Assembly (NCBI RefSeq): GCF_001949145.1
Contig: NW_019091511.1
Location: 69,274 to 133,273, forward strand
Source of the DNA: Acanthaster planci
Lineage: Eukaryota; Echinodermata; Asteroidea; Valvatida; Acanthasteridae
Length of the DNA: 64,000 bases
Reading direction: 5' to 3'
Every line of letters begins with the position of its first letter. The first letter of the stretch is position 1. Under the pieces are notes generated by a model that worked only from the letters and a program-made list of their open reading frames with translations, made no database searches and was not told the DNA's origin. The position numbers and the translations under genes are program-made. Below, in pieces: positions 39,801-49,254 of this stretch.

Positions 39801-42800
39801 ATGTCAAGTATGTTTTATGTAAAATTTCTGATCCTGTGGATTTTTGTGTGTTTTTTAAAAAGGAAGCCGAAGCACGACTCCTTTGCTGCCTCCACAGTTA
39901 TTCCAGTTCAGCAAGGAGGTTGTAGAACTTCTCAAGCATACTCCAAGATGTCGACTGGCCTTCTCCAAGTTCATCCCCAGCTACCACCATCACTTTGGTC
40001 GCCAGTGCCGCGTGGCCGACTACGGCTTCCTAAAGCTCATAGAACTCTTTGACGCAATATCACATGTGCTGCAGGTAACNCCTGCTTGTGGTTTTTAATC
40101 CTTCAGCTCTATACAATGTTTACACTAATCCGCTTAGACCCCTATTTATCTGTGCAAGCATGTTGGGGGAAGCCTTTCATCAGGGACTTTGGAATGCCAA
40201 TGTGCAGACAGGCCTTGTACCAGCCTGGAGTAGCCTGAATACCAGCCTGGAGTAGGCTGAATACCAGGCAGGCATTATACCGGGTGGGCTACCGGGGGGG
40301 GGGGGGCCTTTTCAAACCGGGTCTAAATGGTCGCCGTCCCTTATTACCGGTCATTCAGAAATACCTCTGACAGTCTGTCGTTTGTTGCTGGTCAATAGTG
40401 ATCACAGGAATGGTTTGGTGAAACTAGCAGCAGGTTATGAATACTTTCCGATTTCGTTTTAAATTTTGACTCGGAATTGAAGTGCATAATGTAAAAGAAT
40501 GCTTGACCTCTGTTGCATTTAGTTTGACCTAAGGGTTTGTATAAAACTCCCAACCACAGGACTTTTTTGTTTTTGGATCAGTTTACTTCTCTAGCTTGTG
40601 AGAAGTTATTGAAATAAATGGATGTTTTTTATGACAGGTACTTGGAATAACTGAAAATAAACTGCTCACGTTGACGCATCGGACACAGGTTAAACGTTTC
40701 TCCCAAGACTTGCTAAAAGTGCTGAAATCACAAGCCAGCAAACAGGTCAGTTCTGCTCCTCAGTGTGCGGGGACTTTTTGTTGTGTTTGCGCTGGTTTTC
40801 GTTTCTTGTTTCTCGGTTAGTTTTGTTTTTACAAGTAACCTTGAGAAACTCGATTTTTCCGATTTTCTCGTCGACACGATACTCTCTGAGAGAGATTTTG
40901 CTGAAGTGTTGAAACCTTAGGACATTTGTGTTCTGCAAGAGTAACTGACAGGTGATTTCAAGAAATAAATTCTTAATTTTTGCCAGATAACTTTCCAGGA
41001 GTTTCCGTCAGCCTACCTGCGATGCTTCAATAAGCCGTGGAAGGTCACAGATTATGGAGTGTGTGATCTCCAAGACTTACTGACGGAGGTTCCCGAAACC
41101 ATGGCCATGGTGAGGAATGTTGATTTTGGCTTTATTTTGCCAAACCCACCGGGATATTTTAGCTGTAAACCCTTCGGAAGGCAGAAACGCATAATGTACA
41201 ATGCCATATTGGCTGGAGAGGGATTGAAGTAGTGGTCAGTGTCGTTGAAGCAGCCTCGTGTGCGGAGTGCTTTCCGTGCTGTTACTGTGATGCTACTTGA
41301 AGCAAACTGTTTTAGACGTAAAAAGTAGCTTTTTGACACATTTGCGCACTGTGTCTTGACTAACAAATGCAGAGAATTGATCAGGAAATCGAAGTTATCT
41401 TGTTTTATGACCAACCCTTGTTTCCATTCTGGCTGATCATGGTCTGGTTTTCTTGTGATACAGATAAATTGGAATGGGGACGACACCGTGGTCTTCATAC
41501 CGAAGAGAGGTAAGCGAGCTCGAAGCCTCGCCAGGTTTTTGCAGAAATACCAGCGATTGCATTAGAAGAGATGGACATCATGAAGGATACTGAAGGATGA
41601 GACGATTGCATTGAGACTGCTTGCACAGTGTGTTCTTCCTACAAGCGGTCGCTAAAACTATGACTGGCCATTGGTGCAGAAGTGAAAGAACAGTTCATAA
41701 AGTGTTCAAAATCATTGGTAGCTATTGGCTCCCATACAAATTCCAGGCAAAGTGAGAGCGGTCTTTTTGTAGTAAACATTTGACAGCAGTGCATCCCCCC
41801 CACTCGAGGCCTGTGCCCCGCCTCCCATGGGCCCCGGCTCAGAAATAAGAGAAGGAAAAAAATCCGCTGACGGTCCGTGTTTCAGTGGTGACCAAACCCA
41901 CCGAGTGCCCCCCCTCGAGAAATGAAGCCCCTCCCCCAAACTACCCCTCCTGTAAAATGTACCCCAGCGATGCCACCGCTTGACACATTTTGAAGTTTGG
42001 GCTGAATCGTGTCCCATTTCCTCTTGGTCAAAAGAGCAAAACAAGGAGGAGCTGATCCGCATGCGCAAGTTCAGCCGGGAGGTAGTTGATCTCCTCGCCT
42101 GCCAGCCCCGCCATCGCATCCTCTTCTCCAAGTTCATCCCCACCTATCATCATCACTTCAGTCGTCAGTGCCGAGTCGGCGACTACGGCTTCAACAAACT
42201 CCTGGAGCTGTTTGAAGCGATGGAGGACGTCATCCAGGTGAGCAATACGTCAAGGGCTGGTCCTCATGGACAGAGTTGCATATTGTATATCGCATGCTGG
42301 GCTATACAATAGCACGGGCAATCTCTTTTTGGGCTCTTGGGTCGTTCTGTAAATTCAGCGTCCAAAAGCGTGGCATTTTTGTGTCCCTGTTACACCTGAC
42401 CTTTGTAATTTGCATTAATTCATCACTCTCAGAAATAAGAGAATGTTGCCTCACCTTCCAAATTCGTATGTCAGATGTGACAGGGACACGAAAAAAAAAA
42501 GGACCCCAAATTTATCGCGTGATTCTCGTTTGTTAAAGAGATACTAATCGCAAGTTTGTTCGGTCAGATTGTCAAAAGCCAGGTTGTGAGGTTCCACCCC
42601 AGATCAATATTTGCTGATTGGACTCAAAAGGATTTCATTTAACACAGTGGAGCTATGTCACATGTACAAGACTTGTATTTATTGCATATTGGAATGACCA
42701 CTTCAACTTGTAATTTACTTCCTGAATAGCAGAGTGGGGCCTCCTGTTAATTTTTGTGACTCATGGCTCCCAGGGTCAGGGGTTTGAATCCAACTGCTGT

Positions 42801-45800
42801 CCACAGGTTGTGTCCTTGGGCAAGGCACTTTACCCCTACTTGTTAGCGGCCGCTCTCCGCCGTGGAGTAAACATGGGTACCAGCATTAGCCAGGGAGCAA
42901 ATTGTCATGGCAACCAATATAGGGAGAGAATAGAAATATTCTCGATAGATTTATGGCAAGAAGATTAGAGATTAAGTTCAGCTTGATGAGCCAAATGGCT
43001 CAGACAGACTTGATTATTACACATTACTATCATAGATTCAGTGAAGACCACAGAGCTGTTCTAAATTCCTTGGTACATCCATTTTTGTGCACAAACCTAT
43101 GGAAAACTTTTACAGCGTTATATGGCAATTTGCTTATCTGTGTCTGCATTCTAAAATGATGCCTCAGCAGAGCCGACGACCCAAAAATTGAAACGCACAA
43201 TCAGTGAATGAGCATTTGACGCATGCGCATATGCACTTCATATGATTTTGACTGAGGCCGTGTTGTGCGTCGTAACAGTAATAAAAATACGACGTACATT
43301 AGTTGCGTGTATTATTCTTGCACTTTGCACTTTGACAACATTGTTTGGAATATTCCATCTGATCTCGTTTCGTTCTACAAACCACGTAAACTCGAGCGTG
43401 ATTTCAAAATGGCAGCCCCCATAAGGCGTCAAAAACTTCACTGCATCGGGAAGGAGGGGTTAGCAATCTAGTAATTCAATTCGCAGTTAAGCACGAAATA
43501 AGTCATACCCATTCCAAATTCAGGTAACATTTACAGCCAAAAGACCATAGAATTGATAACTAAAAGCTTACATCTTTGCCCAAATGAGCTTTTGCAAGGG
43601 AAACACTAGTTTTTGTGTGCCTGGGTTGACCGTCACTCAAGTTCACATGTTTTAACAAAATAGCAAACCCTTACATTTTTTAAAGGGTACAAATAATTTT
43701 GGGCTCAACTGTAGCTCTTTTGTAAATACTTTTTATCAAATTTTCACTTGGGAAGGCTGAGTTATTACTTCATCTGCCAATTCGGGGCTTATTTCTGTGA
43801 TTTTTAATCCTTGTATCTATCTACACGTTTGGACACAAGGTTGAGGAACAAGGGGACGAACGCGTAGTCATACTGACCGCGAATGAACAGCTGGCTGTCG
43901 TAGCTCATCGCACGTCGGAAATCCTACAACGGAACCGTCTCCACCTCATCAACTTGGGTGTGTTCCACGATGTTTACACCAGGTGCTACATGTACCCAAT
44001 CTGCCTCAAGGACTTCCATGCCAAGAATGTGCAAGAGCTGCTGGCTAGATTTCCTCATGTGGTTGAGGTAGGTCGCATTCGAATGATCGTCGGCGGCACC
44101 CAAAGTTTCGAGACCTAGATGCCCAGTGGGAGAGGCACTGTGCGACATTATCTCCTGAAGCTAACTGGTACTTCAGTTAACCGTTGTTGACAACTGTGAT
44201 GTTGGACATGAGGTTTTGAACACCCTTGGATATGTCTAGCACCCTCAGCTTCACCTGAAGTGTTCTGCATCCCTTGGGCCATTTTCCAATACTCAACTTC
44301 GGCTCCGTCTCAGGCTTCAACTGTTTTTTACTACCTGACTTTGAAGCCGTAAGCACACTAATTAGACTAATAGTGCTACAAAACATCAAATAAGATGCAA
44401 GAGAGCAAAAACTTACAGTAATCCAATTTGATTTAAACGCTTCAGGCCCACAACCGGGGATTGATTTCGGGGATGAAGCCTGAGACAGAGATGAAGTTGA
44501 GTATTGGAAAACGGCCCTGGGTTTCCAAAATCTCATATCCCCCATCCAGCAGTCAGCGATTGGTTTTTTGTCATATATCCATCTTGATGATTTTTTTTAT
44601 TCGCTTCTGTTTCCAAGGGGAATTAAGGGTAATAAAAAATCTTTCAACAGTGATGGTTAGCGGTTCCTGCATTAACCTGTAGACATCAGGGGCGCACGTT
44701 CCTGCATGTGTGCATGTGCATGATATTATACAATCCTGACTGATGTGATGTCTCATGGTGAGGGTGACATGCTCTTATGTCACCTTGTCACGAGATCATT
44801 CTGAGCCAAAGAAAAAAAACGGTATTCAAGGCGGGGATGACAATTTACAGTGTGCCATTTATGATCAGTTATTTTTGTTGACAATGGAGGGTTTGCATGG
44901 CTGCCATCTTGCAGGCCAGTGCTTTTGTTCTGCTGGGTATGTGCAAAGGAGGCTTCCCTGTGGGACAAAAGAACTGCCCTGCATGATGGCTACCAAGCAA
45001 AGCTTCTATTGAGGTTTTAATAAGTCCAAGGAGAAAATAGGCCCAGTACATGGTGGTAAAGCAAGAGGGACAAGGCTGTACACCCATCATGCCAGGCCAG
45101 CCAGGGTGCGTGTTTGTATGGGCCAACTCTGCCAACTCGGCACAGAGAGTCAGCAAAGTTGAACATGACTCAACTTTGCCAACTGTCTGATCTGTCTGGT
45201 CAACTCTCTTTATCTTTTCATTTCCATAGTTTGGCAGTGTTATTCACGTAGGTTTGTACCGATTTGACTTTGTAGGTAGTCAGCGATGGTTCCATAGAGC
45301 GTCTGCATCTGGTGGAGAAAGTCCACCTCAGCCAGTTGGCACAGCAGATGTTGGTGGTGCTGTTGGAAACGGAACAGGGGTACCTTGCTATCACTGATGT
45401 CCAAACCGCTTATCGCAGTGTCTGGCACCAAGACTTGATTCCCATTGAATATGGGCACAGCAGGCTGGTCACGCTCATGAAGATGCTTCCGTACGTCCTC
45501 AAGGTAAGACCCTCGTTTTCTCCTAGAACAGGCTTTCCACAGTCATGGAAAATCCTGTGGAAAAAAGATGTCCTGAAGTCGTGGAAAAGTCTGGGAAAGT
45601 TTGGAGAAAATAGGGTGTCCTGGAGTCGTGGAAGTCATGGAAATTAAGATCATGCAAGGCTTAGTTTTGATGGACGGTGTTTGATGCAGTAACGAGATAA
45701 TGATAGATTTACAGGTTATCCTTGTCAGTCCGTGGTAGTGGCTACGGCAGTCTTCCAGGTCACCGTTACCAACCAACGTTTCTCTATAAAATGCCATTAA

Positions 45801-48800
45801 ATGCCATGGACATTATCATATTTTAGTTATAGAGAGTCCTGGAAAATCATCGAATTTGGCTGTCAGATTTCTTTGGGAACCTTGTGAGAACCAGCCTGCG
45901 TAGAAAATGTACTCAAGACACTCGTACTCATACTGGCAAATACTTATACTCAAATGTCAAAAGTACTCTAACTCAGCAAAGCCTTTGAAGGCAATTCTGT
46001 TGTGTGACTGCTCCTTTGTTTATCAAACTCACTCTGACACAATGCCTTTGGCATTTTGATTCAACGCTCTAAGAATGTCTTCAAAGTACATTTCCATTTA
46101 TAATTGATACTTGTTGCTCCACCTGCTGTGAGAGTTGAGCATGACATCATCTTGTGAGCTTTGAAAAATTTATACTAAAAAATGTGAGCTAAACAGAGGC
46201 AAACAGTTTAAAAAGAACAAATTTTTTCTGTCCTGGATATCGTACTTGTAGATTATAATGTTTTCTCATGTACACAGAAAATGTTGGCTAGTATTCGAGA
46301 AGGTGTAAGACCCTGGCAGACATGAAATATAAGTAAGCACCCTGATTCAAACAAATTACTATTTTACTCAGGTACAGAACGAATGGTTGGATGACTGCTC
46401 CGTGGAACTGACCCCAGCCCACCAGTTTGCGCGCAGGGCCCGCTACGTCCTGATCATGGATAACCGGTTGAGCATGACCCTTCAGGAGTTGGTCACTAAA
46501 TATCACCGGCTGTATGGAATGGAGCTGCAGCCGGCCAACTTCGGCCACAGCACGCTGACCTCGCTGATTGAAACGGTGCCCAGAGTCCTGTCACTAGTCA
46601 ACAAGGGAGCAAAACGAGCCGTGACTCTCAATCCGAGTTGCTTAGGTAGGGTCAAAACTCAAAGTATGTCAATATCAACTCTTTGTAATGCATTGAGTGT
46701 TTTTTTTCTAGAATCTGTAGTTATTTGAAGAAAGTAATGTAATTCTTTTAAGTGTTCTGCTTTACCGCCAGTTCCTGGCTTGCAGATGGACATGGGGAAG
46801 ACCAACTCTTTACGAAGACTAAGTGATCAGCGACTGTCCTATGTTAAAGGTATGTAATTGAGAAACGAGGAGTAACAAGCAATATTTGGTCTGAACTAAA
46901 AGTGAAGTTGTTGAGCTGATCGTGCACCCCTCACAATTTGACACACTGTTGGGGGGTGAACCTTGGGGTATGTATGAGCGACAACCAGGTCTTGACTACT
47001 GGCTGATTTTACCTGGTGCCCAGGATTCGTTTGGTGCAGAGGTTACCAGGGAAGATCAACCAGTGGTCCACAAAAGGTCATCATGTGAACTCACCCGACA
47101 TTGGCGACTGTTATCGGCCCAGTTCAGGGAGTTGGTTTTGATTTTTTTCAGTGACATGACCTTCCTGGTGAGCCCTCGCTTGAAAGTTTCATCCAGTGCA
47201 GAGTGTAAAATCTTCATTTCTTTCTGTCGGTGTTGTAGTTGAGCCCAGCTTAAGTCCTCATGAGTCCATCACATGTCATCTGGTCTAAATTCAAGTCGCA
47301 CACTAGGCAAATTATTAGCTGTGGCAAAAACATTCCTTGGTCATCGTTCACGCCGTAACTTACGCCCGGTCTTGTAAAAGGACTTGTGACTGGACTTTTG
47401 GAAAGACTTGTGGTGCTGTCGACTAGAACACAGCTTTCTGTGCTACATCATGAACAAGTTCTTATGGGTTGGACTGATTCTTGTAAATTCTAGTGTTTTG
47501 TGCCATCTCTCCATTGCATATTATTTGATCTTTCATGTACTTTAGGAGAGCATCCTAGACCGTCATCTACCCCTGTGGAATCAACCAGACCCTCTAGTTC
47601 ACCGCGGCTAGTTCCTTCGGCATCTGCCCAATCTCTGAGTAGCCCTTTGGAGGCACCTCCTATCTCATCAGGTATTTTGCAATCACCCGTACACTTCATC
47701 TGACAAAAGTGCGTCTCAGCCTTGCTTCGTTCATGATCTTTCTGCACACTGATGCCAGTTTTTTTATTGTAGTGATCTTCCGCTTTTTTAGGAGCTAAGA
47801 CTACCTTCTCATACTTTCCTCCATGTAGATACAATTCCGCTTTATAAATTCCCGCAACTTAATGTTAATACAGAAAATCTTTATTTGGATTAGATGGGAC
47901 AAAAACCAGTCTGTTGTGTGTCTTACACTCTCCCATTTTGCGTGAAGTCTTCAGAACTCAATTTTCTCAGCTGTGGTGTTCGTTACTTGTATAAAATGCA
48001 AAAAGAGTAGATTCAACTTTCAAATGTTGAATTTAGTTCCTAATGTGTTTACAACCTCCCATTTAAATCTAATGTTTTCCAAGATACGCTCTACCGATCT
48101 CAAGGTTTGCACATTTTGAGATGTTGCCCTGTCCTTATTTGTGTTCCATTTTTGCACTCATGGAAGATTTCTCAAAAGAGAGTGTATAAATTTATAACCA
48201 CCTGTTGATCAGTAAAGTGGAAATTAGTCAGAAATACGTCACAAACTTTTACAAAATATTTTCAAGTAAGATAGAATTGGGGTGTTCCGTGCAAGTTGGG
48301 AATCTAAAGAGAGTCTTGTCTCTGGATTGGAGCCTGTTCCTCACATTCTTGCATCCTTAAAGTACCACTCACCAGTCTACTGCAGCCAACTTTGGAAATT
48401 TTGATCTAGTTGTGTGTAGTGGAGAACGACAAGGCTGTTGATTTATTTGACCATTGGCTGACTAATGTCGTCATTCAAAATGGCAGCCTCCTCAAAAGAA
48501 ATTGCTTGGAGAAGATTCAAAAGGGCAAAGCATTTTTTCCCCTGTTGGTGCTTGAACAGTTCCGAACAAAAAGGTGCAGCGAACCAATCTACACTGCTGT
48601 AGAAAAGAAAAAAGTGATGGGTTGAATATCTTTGAAGAAAAGAGAAAAATAGCTGAATGGAAATTGATGTGAATTCCTCCGCGATTTCATGTCTGATCAC
48701 AGATGCATCAGTCAGCCCAGCAGTTGTGGAGAGATCGTCATCGTCGGCAGTCTCTCTGTCCGACAGGAGAGAAGAATATGCAACACCTCCAGAGAAGTCA

Positions 48801-48929
48801 AGCAGCGACTTGGAAGGCCGGACTTTGAGCACCCCTTGCGACATCTCCAAGGCCTCACGACGACCCGGTACCAGGAGCCGAGGACGCTGTCAGCTGGCCG
48901 CCAATTTTTCAGTGAAGGGAAGCGAATAG
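26361..48929 (+). CDS. MARF1: MARF1, meiosis regulator and mRNA stability factor 1, 23 coding exons
   Basis: MARF1 (limkain b1) is a cytoplasmic RNA-binding endoribonuclease that, in mammals, controls mRNA and retrotransposon levels in oocytes and recruits decapping factors. The joined frame has 5757 nt, 1918 residues; the human protein is about 1740. Order: disordered Ser/Cys/Pro-rich N-terminus with a basic [14 protein letters not shown] (121-134); NYN nuclease about 501-655 with WDIEN Asp506, CVCDIN Asp543 and GDVNF Asp600 intact; RRM1 about 655-735; linker about 736-1010; RRM2 about 1015-1095; LOTUS/OST-HTH modules about 1218-1292, 1312-1386, 1388-1464, 1473-1552, 1555-1628, 1633-1705, 1708-1775; Ser/Pro tail ending [14 protein letters not shown] 26361 has a strong context (AAGGATGG). 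The intron after exon 7 is GC-AG. The extra length is mainly in the N-terminus and linker. Confidence 0.95.
28561..28772 (+). CDS. MARF1: MARF1 exon 2: NYN domain start
   Basis: Residues 489-559. Contains [16 protein letters not shown] and [10 protein letters not shown] with two of the metal-binding acidic residues. Phase 0 out (CAG|GTAAAG). Confidence 0.97.
29228..29345 (+). CDS. MARF1: MARF1 exon 3: NYN domain
   Basis: Residues 560-599. [18 protein letters not shown] is nearly identical to vertebrate MARF1. Donor TCAG|GTGTGT, phase 1. Confidence 0.97.
29677..29843 (+). CDS. MARF1: MARF1 exon 4: NYN domain end
   Basis: Residues 599-654. [16 protein letters not shown] supplies the third catalytic Asp. 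Ends PNK before GTACCT, phase 0. Confidence 0.96.
30380..30525. mobile_element. Half copy of the 42350-42520 foldback family
   Basis: TTTTTGTGTCCCTGTTACAT followed by CTGACCTTTG (about 30408-30437), then GTAATTTGCATTAATTCAT (about 30501), are shared in the same order with 42366-42424 in intron 17. Confidence 0.7.
30853..30987. mobile_element. 135-bp foldback element, MARF1 intron 4
   Basis: ATGTGCTTGGCCAGTCT at the left matches the reverse complement of GGCTAGCCAAGTACAT at the right. Pairing continues through CCTGAGGAGAATG/CATTCTCCTGAGG to TAATGCC/GGCATTA around the loop. Confidence 0.85.
31083..31255 (+). CDS. MARF1: MARF1 exon 5: RRM1
   Basis: Residues 655-712. TLIIHNLP (RNP2-like) and [15 protein letters not shown] match MARF1 RRM1. 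Donor AGCAG|GTAGGT, phase 2. Confidence 0.95.
31695..31936 (+). CDS. MARF1: MARF1 exon 6: RRM1 end and acidic linker
   Basis: Residues 712-793. [17 protein letters not shown] completes RRM1; an Asp-rich segment follows. The acceptor CCTAAG is weak, but the AG|G join preserves frame and homology. Confidence 0.9.
32832..33007. mobile_element. 176-bp foldback element next to the MARF1 exon 7 acceptor
   Basis: AATACGG...TTCACAATAGTGCGCCA at the left pairs with TGGCGCACTATTGTGAA...CCGTATT at the right; inner AAGAGTTTGCAA and TTGGCCAATCA also pair. The element ends 17 bp before exon 7, leaving only GTTCCTTTGTTCCTCAG as the pyrimidine tract, so the branch point may lie inside the element. Confidence 0.92.
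33025..33779 (+). CDS. MARF1: MARF1 exon 7: linker and RRM2 start
   Basis: Residues 793-1044. Low-complexity Ser/Pro/Ala linker, then [20 protein letters not shown] of RRM2. The acceptor lies 17 bp after a foldback element. The 3' end is TGCAAG followed by GCAAGA, a GC donor; using it gives NDHCK|VLHLIFG in frame. Confidence 0.93.
33780..33781 (+). promoter_or_regulatory. Non-canonical GC 5' splice site of MARF1 intron 7
   Basis: AAG|GCAAGA fits the usual rule that GC donors have otherwise near-perfect U1 pairing. Downstream GT dinucleotides, such as CC|GTTAAC at 33797, have poor consensus and would disturb the RRM2 alignment. Confidence 0.85.
33913..34260 (+). repeat. Dispersed repeat, copy 2 (MARF1 intron 7)
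   Basis: Partner of 18313-18665, same orientation, roughly 75-80% identical by eye with small indels. It starts about 130 bp after the GC donor. Confidence 0.85.
34743..34918 (+). CDS. MARF1: MARF1 exon 8: RRM2
   Basis: Residues 1045-1103. [20 protein letters not shown] and [11 protein letters not shown] complete RRM2. Donor CTCAG|GTAAGA, phase 2. Confidence 0.95.
36193..36273 (+). CDS. MARF1: MARF1 exon 9
   Basis: Residues 1103-1130. Short 81-nt exon (multiple of three, phase 2-2), [18 protein letters not shown], so it could be skipped without a frameshift. Confidence 0.9.
36479..36655 (+). CDS. MARF1: MARF1 exon 10
   Basis: Residues 1130-1189, phase 2-2. [20 protein letters not shown], then a Ser/Pro stretch. 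Links RRM2 to the LOTUS array. Confidence 0.92.
36889..37312. mobile_element. 424-bp non-autonomous element with TTAA flanks, MARF1 intron 10
   Basis: TTAA at 36889-36892 and 37309-37312 flank imperfect terminal inverted repeats: AACCCCTTGACGACGGGA at the left, TCCCGGCATGAAGGGGTT at the right. TTAA target sites are typical of piggyBac-type elements. No transposase frame is present, so it would depend on another copy. Confidence 0.7.
37775..37950. repeat. Degenerate minisatellite TTGACCCTCAAGGCTAAGGC, intron 10
   Basis: Seven or so imperfect units of about 24 bp; similar words reappear at 38155-38260 and weakly at 25745-25820. Confidence 0.8.
38328..38498 (+). CDS. MARF1: MARF1 exon 11: LOTUS 1 first half
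   Basis: Residues 1189-1246. [20 protein letters not shown] and KIPLVR start the first LOTUS module. 171 nt, phase 2-2. Confidence 0.93.
39314..39480 (+). CDS. MARF1: MARF1 exon 12: LOTUS 1 second half
   Basis: Residues 1246-1302. [28 protein letters not shown]. Donor AATG|GTAATT, phase 1. Confidence 0.93.
39527..39825. repeat. Diverged tandem repeat, MARF1 intron 12
   Basis: Units of about 30 or 60 bp built on TAGTCAAATGTCAA and TTTTATGTACAA fill nearly the whole intron between the exon 12 donor and exon 13. Confidence 0.85.
39863..40074 (+). CDS. MARF1: MARF1 exon 13: LOTUS 2
   Basis: Residues 1302-1372. [20 protein letters not shown] is the classic MARF1 LOTUS signature. The acceptor TAAAAAG is purine-rich. 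An undetermined base N sits at 40080, in the donor region (GTAACN). Confidence 0.95.
40215..40310. repeat. 22-bp duplication and poly(G) run, intron 13
   Basis: ACCAGCCTGGAGTAGCCTGA occurs twice, followed by a run of G ending near 40308. The poly(G) run and the N at 40080 mark a weaker part of the assembly. Confidence 0.75.
40638..40745 (+). CDS. MARF1: MARF1 exon 14: LOTUS 2/3 junction
   Basis: Residues 1373-1408, 108 nt, phase 0-0. [20 protein letters not shown] closely matches vertebrate MARF1. Confidence 0.95.
40987..41109 (+). CDS. MARF1: MARF1 exon 15: LOTUS 3
   Basis: Residues 1409-1449, phase 0-0. [20 protein letters not shown] is the LOTUS core helix region. Confidence 0.95.
41464..41509 (+). 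CDS. MARF1: MARF1 exon 16: 46-nt micro-exon
   Basis: Residues 1450-1465, [15 protein letters not shown], closing LOTUS 3. Acceptor ATACAG, donor GTAAGC, phase 1 out. Too short to appear as an open frame by itself. Confidence 0.9.
42035..42237 (+). CDS. MARF1: MARF1 exon 17: LOTUS 4
   Basis: Residues 1465-1532. Repeats the [20 protein letters not shown] signature of LOTUS 2. Acceptor CAAAAG is weak, but the frame join is forced by homology. Confidence 0.94.
42350..42520. mobile_element. Foldback element, MARF1 intron 17
   Basis: TTTTTGTGTCCCTGTTACAC at about 42367 pairs with TCAGATGTGACAGGGACACG at about 42472; the spacer shares sequence with 30501-30523. Confidence 0.78.
42756..42920 (+). 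mobile_element. tRNA-derived SINE-like element, MARF1 intron 17
   Basis: GGTTTGAATCC at 42781-42791 is close to the tRNA B box, and TCCTTGGGCAAGGCACTTTA at 42812-42831 is a core word seen in SINEs of marine animals. Ends are not precisely visible. Confidence 0.6.
43840..44067 (+). CDS. MARF1: MARF1 exon 18: LOTUS 4 end and LOTUS 5
   Basis: Residues 1533-1608, phase 0-0. [12 protein letters not shown] ends LOTUS 4; [15 protein letters not shown] to FPHVVE is a diverged LOTUS 5. Confidence 0.93.
44277..44516. mobile_element. Foldback element, MARF1 intron 18
   Basis: TTTTCCAATACTCAACTTC near 44281 pairs with GAAGTTGAGTATTGGAAAA near 44492, then TCTCAGGCTTCA with TGAAGCCTGAGA. Arms are about 44 bp around a 150-bp spacer. 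Confidence 0.85.
45276..45503 (+). CDS. MARF1: MARF1 exon 19: LOTUS 5 end and LOTUS 6
   Basis: Residues 1609-1684, 228 nt like exon 18, phase 0-0. [20 protein letters not shown] and [19 protein letters not shown]. Confidence 0.94.
46372..46645 (+). CDS. MARF1: MARF1 exon 20: LOTUS 6 end and LOTUS 7
   Basis: Residues 1685-1776. [13 protein letters not shown] and [20 protein letters not shown] form the last module. Donor TTAG|GTAGGG, phase 1. Confidence 0.94.
46772..46849 (+). CDS. MARF1: MARF1 exon 21
   Basis: Residues 1776-1802, 78 nt, phase 1-1. Basic/Ser segment after the LOTUS array; skippable without frameshift. Confidence 0.85.
47546..47671 (+). CDS. MARF1: MARF1 exon 22
   Basis: Residues 1802-1844, 126 nt, phase 1-1. 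Ser/Pro-rich tail ([13 protein letters not shown]). Acceptor CTTTAG, donor GTATTT. Confidence 0.85.
48703..48929 (+). CDS. MARF1: MARF1 exon 23, stop TAG
   Basis: Residues 1844-1918. Ser-rich, then Arg-rich [11 protein letters not shown] and [11 protein letters not shown] before TAG at 48927-48929. A strong donor GTAAGT starts at 48941, 11 bp past the stop, so the 3' untranslated region may itself be spliced. Confidence 0.82.
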
Positions 48930-49254
48930 GTTCAGCACGTGTAAGTAAATACGACAGTAGGGCTGTTTGGATTCCGAGGTCGCCATGCGATGCACGTCAC
49001 CGTTCGTACCTTGCACTTTAGTTATCTCAGTTATTTGACCTGTGGTCATGTTTTGAATGTTTATAAATTGTCTTCAAGATGTACATGAAGTTGAGGTTCA
49101 TGTAATGAGAAAGTTATTTTTCTACAGTCAGTACTGAAGTGAAATTTGATTGCATTGCCGTCCCTGAAAATGTCAACTCTGATTGAGAGAGTTAATCGTG
49201 CAAGTTAATTTTTTGGCCCATCAGTTAGTCATGTGTTGGGAATTAAGCCAATAG

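Noticed and set aside
43238-43471. Overlapping 60-68-codon frames on both strands
   Set aside because: Same segment open on both strands, no conserved motif, inside MARF1 intron 17.
44755-45156. Frames of 85-95 codons on both strands in MARF1 intron 18, a possible missed LOTUS exon
   Set aside because: None shows the helix pattern or the D-YG core of a LOTUS module, and no frame-preserving splice pair was found.
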